In this document: in pieces, positions 60,140-62,836 of the stretch
Layout of the letters: the number at the start of each line of letters is the position of its first letter
How positions within the stretch are numbered: position 1 is the first letter of the stretch
Assembly: GCA_009911035.1 (NCBI GenBank)
Contig: QXWO01000033.1
Location: forward strand, 1 to 62,836
Source: Lachnospiraceae bacterium
GTDB lineage: Bacteria; Bacillota; Clostridia; Lachnospirales; Lachnospiraceae
Length of the DNA stretch: 62,836 nt
Reading direction: 5' to 3'
Notes under the pieces: generated by a model
Seen by the model: the letters and a program-made list of their open reading frames with translations, nothing else
Told to the model about the DNA's origin: nothing
Databases searched by the model: none
Translations under genes and position numbers: made by a program

Positions 60140-60286
60140 CATGGTTTCAAATGGCAGGAGCAAAAGCCCCTGCCGCATTTTAAACTGTGGTTATCACAGC
60201 ATTATTTGATCCCTGCCTGTTCCTGTACCATAAAATATTTCCTTATAATACGCACCCACTACAGGCAGCATTTCTCCATCTGTCCT

Positions 60287-62788
60287 TCAAGGACAGATTT
60301 TCTTCCCTTCAAGAACAGATGCAGCAGCAAGCATAACGCCGCACAGCCCAAGGGCAGCAAGAAGATAAAAGGGTGACGCATAACCAGTCTGGATGACCGG
60401 TTCCGTTCCTTTTCCTGCATTTCCATTTCCTCCTTCCGTTCCAGTATTGGTATCTGCATTTTTATCTGAAGGGCTGCCTGCCGAATTGCCGGAGACAGTG
60501 CCGCTTGTATTCTGATTTTTGTCCGAAGTGTTCTTATTGTCCTTATCGTTGGTATTTTCTGTACTGTTATTTTCCGAATCGTCCTTACCGTCATTTTCAG
60601 CTTTTTCCCATCTTGCATAGAGGCTGATGCTCCTGCTGGGTTTATAGGTCTCTCCCTCTGTTCCGATAAATACCTGCCTGTCTGTGTACCAGCCTTTGAA
60701 AATGTAGCCCTCACGCTCTGCGCCGGGGAGCTTCACACTGCCGCCTTTTACCACTTTGACAGATGCATTCTTGGTCTTGCCACCGTTGGCATCATATTTG
60801 ATGGTATAGGTATTTAAGGTTTCATTAGAATTATCTCCATCCTGTGTATTGTCACTGCTGCTGTCTCCATTTTCTGTATTTCCACTGTTTCCTGAATCTC
60901 CATTACCACCACTGTTTTCTTTGGATTTTTCCCACTTTGCATAGAAATCTGTGTCTCTGGCAATGCGGTAAGTATCATGGTATGCCCCTGCAAACTGTGT
61001 CAGGGAATCATCCAGATACCAGCCTGTGAAATCATATCCTTCACGTTCCGGCATGGGAAGGTAAAGGCTTCCGTCCTTAATAATGGTAAGCTCTTTTACC
61101 TTGACCGTTCCTTTTCCTGCATGGAAAGTCACTTTACAGGTTTCGGGATCAGCGTCATTATCAGAATCTTTTTCTGTTTCCTTTTCCCAAAGTGCATAAG
61201 CTGTCATATCCTTAACCGCTTTCATCTCACTGCCGGGGATTCCAAGAAGGATGCCGCCGTCTTTTTCTGTGTACCATCCAAGGAAGCTGTAACCTTCCTT
61301 TTCCGTCTTAGGTAAGCGTATGATACTGCCTTTTTCTGCCTTGATCGGATTTACTTCTTTTCCTCCGTCAGCGTCAAAAGTAATGGTAACTTTCACTGCC
61401 TCTTTTTTCTCAAAATGAGCTTTTAAAATAATATCTCCCTGTACGGTAAATTCCTCGCCAGCCTGTCCGGTACAAATATTATCATCAGAAGCTAAGAACC
61501 AGCCTAAAAACTCATAGCCTGTCTTACTGCAGGCAGGAAGGATAATTGCGCTGCCTTTCTCTGCGGAAATGCTTTTCCTTGCAATCTCGCCTCCGTCAGC
61601 GTCAAAGGTAACGGTGCAGATGAGCGTTTCATCTTCCTTCTTTTCATAACGGGCTTTCAGGGTAACATCGGCAGAGACAGTGTATGGTTTCCCTGCCTTC
61701 CCGATACAGGTATCGCCATCGTACCAGCCAATAAATTCGTAACCTTCCTTCGTGCAGTTTGGAAGGGTAACGGTATCTCCAGCTTTTGCAATGACCGTTC
61801 CGCCCTCCATCTTTCCACCGTCCGCATCAAAAGTAATCGTGCAGGTGGCAGCTTCTTTCTTCTCATAACGGGCTTTCAAGGTCACGTCATCAGAGACAGT
61901 GTACTCTTCCCCTGCCTGCCCGGCACAGGTATCTCCATCATACCAGCCGGTAAACTCATAACCTTCCTTCGTGCAATCGGGAAGTGTAATGGTATCGCCT
62001 ATCTTTGCAGCAATATCTCCACCTTCCATTTTTCCACCGTCAGCGTCAAAAGAAATTGTAGCTTCCGTCTTTTCCCATGCGGCATAATAAGAAGCGTCCT
62101 GCTGTGGTGCATAGTGTTTTTCCCCTGCATTCCCTGCAAATACTGTCAGTGCTTCATCTTCATACCATCCTTTAAAGCTGTAGCCTTTTCTGGAAGCGTC
62201 AGGGAATGCGATATTTGCACCGGGAATTACCTGTGCGCTGTCTGTCCTTCCTTCCCCATCATTATAGATATAGGTAAGGGTGACAGGCTCTTTTGCCTCC
62301 CATTTCGCATAGAGGTAAAGGTTCCCTGTAAGGCTTGTCTCCTGCCCCGGCGCATAATCGGTTCCTGTTCCGTCCGGCTCTGTGTTCCATCCGGCAAAGT
62401 TATACCCGAAATTCACAATGTTCCCCATAAGAGGGAAAAGCGCTTCCTGGTCCATGATGATCACTGTGTCCTCGCTGGTATAGAGGTTCGGATCGGAACA
62501 CATATCACTCGCTCCGGTAGGGCTGTTGTTGGCATCATAGGTAACGGAATAGGTCTTGGGCACTTCTGCAAGGTAGAGGTTTTCGCCTCTTTTCTCTGTA
62601 CAGTAGTTTGTGGTATGCCATGGGAACTGTTCCGGGCTTGCGTCCTTGTGGTATTTCACCCCGTCAATCAGCACCCTTCCGGGCTTTACCACATCAGGGA
62701 ATCCCCCAAGAACAAAGGTAGAATCACTTTCAAAATCTTCATCCAGAAGGATGGATGCGCCTGTAGTGGTCAAGCTTTTTTGTAACAC
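60287..62788 (-). CDS. InlB-repeat (Listeria-Bacteroides repeat) surface protein with sorting signal; N-terminus missing or broken
   Basis: The open frame codes for 833 residues. Eight repeats of about 70 residues follow the InlB B-repeat/flg_new pattern, each ending like YEFTGWYDGD...LKARYEK or LYAKWE. Then come Asn/Asp/Ser-rich linkers and a C-terminal sorting signal: VIQTG, a hydrophobic helix (FYLLAALGLCGVMLAAA) and a KK tail. The first residues (MLQKSLTTTGASILLDED) carry no signal peptide, and TAG interrupts this frame about 17 bases upstream, with the other frames also closed before the edge. It is therefore an N-terminally truncated or nonsense-split adhesin, or starts further upstream with a frame change. 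Confidence 0.8.
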   Translation of the reverse strand: MLQKSLTTTGASILLDEDFESDSTFVLGGFPDVVKPGRVLIDGVKYHKDASPEQFPWHTTNYCTEKRGENLYLAEVPKTYSVTYDANNSPTGASDMCSDPNLYTSEDTVIIMDQEALFPLMGNIVNFGYNFAGWNTEPDGTGTDYAPGQETSLTGNLYLYAKWEAKEPVTLTYIYNDGEGRTDSAQVIPGANIAFPDASRKGYSFKGWYEDEALTVFAGNAGEKHYAPQQDASYYAAWEKTEATISFDADGGKMEGGDIAAKIGDTITLPDCTKEGYEFTGWYDGDTCAGQAGEEYTVSDDVTLKARYEKKEAATCTITFDADGGKMEGGTVIAKAGDTVTLPNCTKEGYEFIGWYDGDTCIGKAGKPYTVSADVTLKARYEKKEDETLICTVTFDADGGEIARKSISAEKGSAIILPACSKTGYEFLGWFLASDDNICTGQAGEEFTVQGDIILKAHFEKKEAVKVTITFDADGGKEVNPIKAEKGSIIRLPKTEKEGYSFLGWYTEKDGGILLGIPGSEMKAVKDMTAYALWEKETEKDSDNDADPETCKVTFHAGKGTVKVKELTIIKDGSLYLPMPEREGYDFTGWYLDDSLTQFAGAYHDTYRIARDTDFYAKWEKSKENSGGNGDSGNSGNTENGDSSSDNTQDGDNSNETLNTYTIKYDANGGKTKNASVKVVKGGSVKLPGAEREGYIFKGWYTDRQVFIGTEGETYKPSRSISLYARWEKAENDGKDDSENNSTENTNDKDNKNTSDKNQNTSGTVSGNSAGSPSDKNADTNTGTEGGNGNAGKGTEPVIQTGYASPFYLLAALGLCGVMLAAASVLEGKKICP

Positions 62789-62836
62789 TTGTGGCTAAAA
62801 TTTATTGGATTGTTGCCGGGATGCTATCGGAACTGT

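Overview
The window looks like a chromosomal segment of a low-GC Gram-positive anaerobe, most likely a Lachnospiraceae/Clostridium cluster XIVa relative. The grounds are AGGAGG-type ribosome binding sites, an OmpR-type two-component system beside an ABC-2 exporter, a DUF6485 Cys-rich protein, a C_GCAxxG_C_C protein, a class B sortase with an InlB-repeat surface protein, and modular glycan enzymes. Family calls come from reading motifs; no database search was run. Every convincing gene lies on the minus strand, so transcription runs from high to low coordinates.

Region A (1-6.6 kb): TatD nuclease, then a compact five-gene operon (5723 to 1592). It encodes a DUF2589 protein, a second protein sharing its signature, two unknown proteins, and a stand-alone LanM-type (DUF4135) dehydratase/kinase domain without a cyclase. 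An S66/MccF-like peptidase and a YitT-type membrane protein follow. Region B (6.6-16.4 kb): a decayed partial copy of the next gene, a small inverted-repeat element, a membrane-anchored 5'-nucleotidase coupled to a DUF6485 protein, an AraC regulator, an ABC-2 exporter operon with a 50-residue membrane protein, and a response regulator/histidine kinase pair. Three 11-bp-spaced repeats upstream of the ABC operon look like its response-regulator site.

Region C (16.4-54 kb): about 37 kb of densely packed surface or protein glycan genes. Moving with transcription they encode: an IspD-like protein, two CDP-polyol/capsule-type transferases and a beta-propeller-like protein; a nonulosonic-acid-like sugar pathway (SpsF-like cytidylyltransferase, class III aminotransferase, PseB, RmlD-like reductase, NeuB-type synthase, acetyltransferase, aldo/keto reductase); a Gmd-like dehydratase; many glycosyltransferases and methyltransferases; two fucosyltransferase-type enzymes; a radical SAM enzyme and an AsnB homologue; and a pentitol branch (epimerase, reductase, cytidylyltransferase) that probably makes CDP-ribitol. 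At least a dozen of these proteins carry the same PglD_N-like Rossmann module. Two genes carry poly-G tracts of 9 and 10; the 10-G one is out of frame and 9 Gs would restore it, which suggests phase variation. No flippase, polymerase or initiating transferase is present, so glycosylation of a cytoplasmic protein such as flagellin is possible.

Region D (54-62.8 kb): a TnpB-family gene that has lost all three RuvC catalytic acids (a TldR-type RNA-guided repressor candidate) with palindromic sites in its promoter and about 600 bp of non-coding DNA downstream. Then C_GCAxxG_C_C and SEC-C proteins, a tyrosine integrase with nearby repeated 10-mers, a class B sortase, and a large repeat surface protein with a sorting signal but no visible signal peptide.

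Main candidates for undescribed biology: the nuclease-dead TnpB locus, the LanM-domain/DUF2589 operon, and the poly-G switches plus shared Rossmann module of the glycan cluster. No tRNA, rRNA or CRISPR array was seen.
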